A stretch of DNA of 6,676 nt from positions 1 to 6,676 of the forward strand of contig JBJEQN010000111.1 of assembly GCA_051881775.1 (NCBI GenBank), written 5' to 3'. The notes beneath the pieces are model-generated. The model worked only from the letters and a program-made list of their open reading frames with translations, had not been told where the DNA came from and ran no database searches. Below are positions 5,475 to 6,676 of the stretch, piece by piece; position 1 is the first letter of the stretch; the number at the start of each line of letters is the position of its first letter. Source of the stretch: UMGS363 sp051881775. Its GTDB lineage: Bacteria; Bacillota; Clostridia; Oscillospirales; Ruminococcaceae. The translations under genes were made by a program, and so were the position numbers.

Positions 5475-6676
5475 ATGCCACAGAAAAATATCGGTAAGGT
5501 CGTTCAGATCATCGGCGCCGTAGTCGATATCGCCTTTGAAAAGGACAACCTTCCGAATCTTCTGAATGCAATAGAAATTGACAACAACGGTGTTAAGCTC
5601 GTCTGCGAGGTAGCACAGCATATAGGCGACGATGTTGTCCGCTGCATTGCAATGTCCTCCACAGACGGTCTTGTCAGAGGCGTTGAAGCAGTAGATACAG
5701 GCAGCCCTATCACCGTTCCCGTCGGCAGAGAGACCCTTGGACGTATCTTCAACATCCTCGGCGAACCTGTTGACAACAAGCCTGCTCCCGAAACAAAGGA
5801 GCAGTGGCCTATCCACCGTGAAGCACCCTCCTATGAGGAACAGGTGGCAGCCAACGAGATACTTGAAACAGGTATCAAGGTCATCGACCTTATCTGTCCT
5901 TACCTTAAGGGTGGTAAGATCGGTCTTTTCGGCGGCGCAGGCGTAGGAAAAACAGTTCTTATCCAGGAGCTTATCAACAACGTTGCAAACCAGCACGGCG
6001 GTATCTCCGTTTTCACAGGCGTTGGAGAACGTACCCGTGAGGGCAACGACCTTTATAACGAAATGACCGAGTCGGGAGTTATCGACAAGACCGTTCTTGT
6101 TTACGGTCAGATGAACGAGCCTCCCGGAGCAAGAATGAGAGTCGGACTTTCCGGACTTACAATGGCGGAATACTTCCGTGACGTTGAGGGACAGGACGTT
6201 CTTCTCTTCATCGACAACATTTTCCGTTTCACACAGGCAGGCTCGGAGGTTTCCGCCCTTCTCGGACGTATGCCTTCCGCCGTTGGTTATCAGCCTACAC
6301 TTGCAACGGAAATGGGCGCTCTTCAGGAGCGTATCACATCAACAAGCAAGGGCTCAATCACATCGGTACAGGCTGTTTACGTTCCTGCCGACGACCTTAC
6401 TGACCCTGCTCCTGCAACGACCTTTGCGCACCTTGACGCTACAACGGTACTTTCCAGAGATATTGCTTCTCTCGGTATTTATCCTGCCGTTGACCCTCTT
6501 GATTCTACATCGAGAATACTCTCCCCCGACATCGTTGGCGAGGAGCATTACCAGACCGCAAGAGCCGTTCAGAACATTCTCCAGCGTTACACAGAGCTTC
6601 AGGATATTATCGCTATCATGGGTATGGACGAGCTTTCCGACGAGGACAAGCTGACCGTTGCCCGTGCAAGAAAGAT
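5475..6676 (+). CDS. atpD: F1Fo ATP synthase subunit beta, partial (right edge)
   Basis: This is the catalytic subunit of F1, making or hydrolysing ATP at three sites per enzyme. The frame is open from the ATG (MPQKNIGKVVQIIG) to the window end, giving 400 complete codons. Typical beta subunits are about 460-470 residues, so some 60-70 are missing beyond the edge. The Walker A motif GGAGVGKT is at 153-160. The catalytic glutamate is Glu185 in GVGERTREGND, with the neighbouring Arg186. The Walker B motif is VLLFIDNIFRF with Asp247. The DELSEED loop that pushes gamma reads DELSDED at 385-391, a conservative change. Nothing suggests truncation other than the window border. It starts 51 bases after atpG with a strong ribosome binding site. 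atpC is expected next. Confidence 0.97.
   Translation, partial: MPQKNIGKVVQIIGAVVDIAFEKDNLPNLLNAIEIDNNGVKLVCEVAQHIGDDVVRCIAMSSTDGLVRGVEAVDTGSPITVPVGRETLGRIFNILGEPVDNKPAPETKEQWPIHREAPSYEEQVAANEILETGIKVIDLICPYLKGGKIGLFGGAGVGKTVLIQELINNVANQHGGISVFTGVGERTREGNDLYNEMTESGVIDKTVLVYGQMNEPPGARMRVGLSGLTMAEYFRDVEGQDVLLFIDNIFRFTQAGSEVSALLGRMPSAVGYQPTLATEMGALQERITSTSKGSITSVQAVYVPADDLTDPAPATTFAHLDATTVLSRDIASLGIYPAVDPLDSTSRILSPDIVGEEHYQTARAVQNILQRYTELQDIIAIMGMDELSDEDKLTVARARK

Noticed and set aside
5112..5996. Long minus-strand open frame of 294 codons across the atpG end and atpD start
   Set aside because: It lies wholly antisense to two well-conserved genes, has a cysteine-rich product with no recognisable domain and no convincing ribosome binding site. 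It is best explained by codon bias on the + strand.
6178..6654. Alternative + frame of 158 codons inside atpD
   Set aside because: It is a Ser/Leu/Arg-rich shadow of the conserved beta frame and includes no start signal.
317..6676. A new or accessory gene system hidden in the operon
   Set aside because: Every sizeable coding stretch is accounted for by a standard ATP synthase gene, and the gaps are too short to hold further genes.

Overview
The window carries almost all of a bacterial F-type (F1Fo) ATP synthase operon on the + strand, preceded by a divergently oriented tRNA-Pro gene that is cut by the left edge. Gene order is atpI-atpB-atpE-atpF-atpH-atpA-atpG-atpD, the usual bacterial order. 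atpD (beta) runs off the right edge, and atpC (epsilon) would be expected just beyond it. The protein sequences, strong AGGAGG-type ribosome binding sites, an AT-rich intergenic region with sigma-A-like promoters, and mid-GC coding sequence suggest a member of the Bacillota, class Clostridia. An anaerobic gut or rumen Ruminococcaceae-like organism is my best guess, but this is inferred from the overall look of the proteins and not from a search.

Layout: 1-67 holds tRNA-Pro(UGG) on the minus strand. Bases 68-316 are non-coding and contain two divergent promoters, a full-consensus -35/-10 pair reading left into the tRNA and an extended -10 promoter reading right into atpI. Bases 317-1795 encode the accessory membrane protein AtpI and the Fo subunits a and c. 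Bases 1844-2908 encode the stator subunits b and delta. Bases 2994-6676 encode the F1 subunits alpha, gamma and beta. Gaps between genes are short: a 4-base overlap for atpI/atpB, then 67, 48, 21, 85, 42 and 51 bases. No complete terminator is visible, so the set probably forms one transcription unit.

How the parts work together: subunits a and c form the ion path and the rotor ring, b and delta hold the catalytic head still, gamma is the central shaft, and alpha3beta3 makes or hydrolyses ATP. AtpI is thought to help assemble the c-ring.

The most informative point is the c subunit. It carries the ligand set of Na+-binding c-rings, but with glutamate in place of the usual glutamine in the first helix. 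This gives two carboxylates per site, as described for Fusobacterium nucleatum, so the enzyme is predicted to be Na+-coupled or Na+-capable. I see no mobile element, CRISPR array, defence system or other new gene system here; the region is a conventional housekeeping operon with some interesting residue-level and leader-level details.
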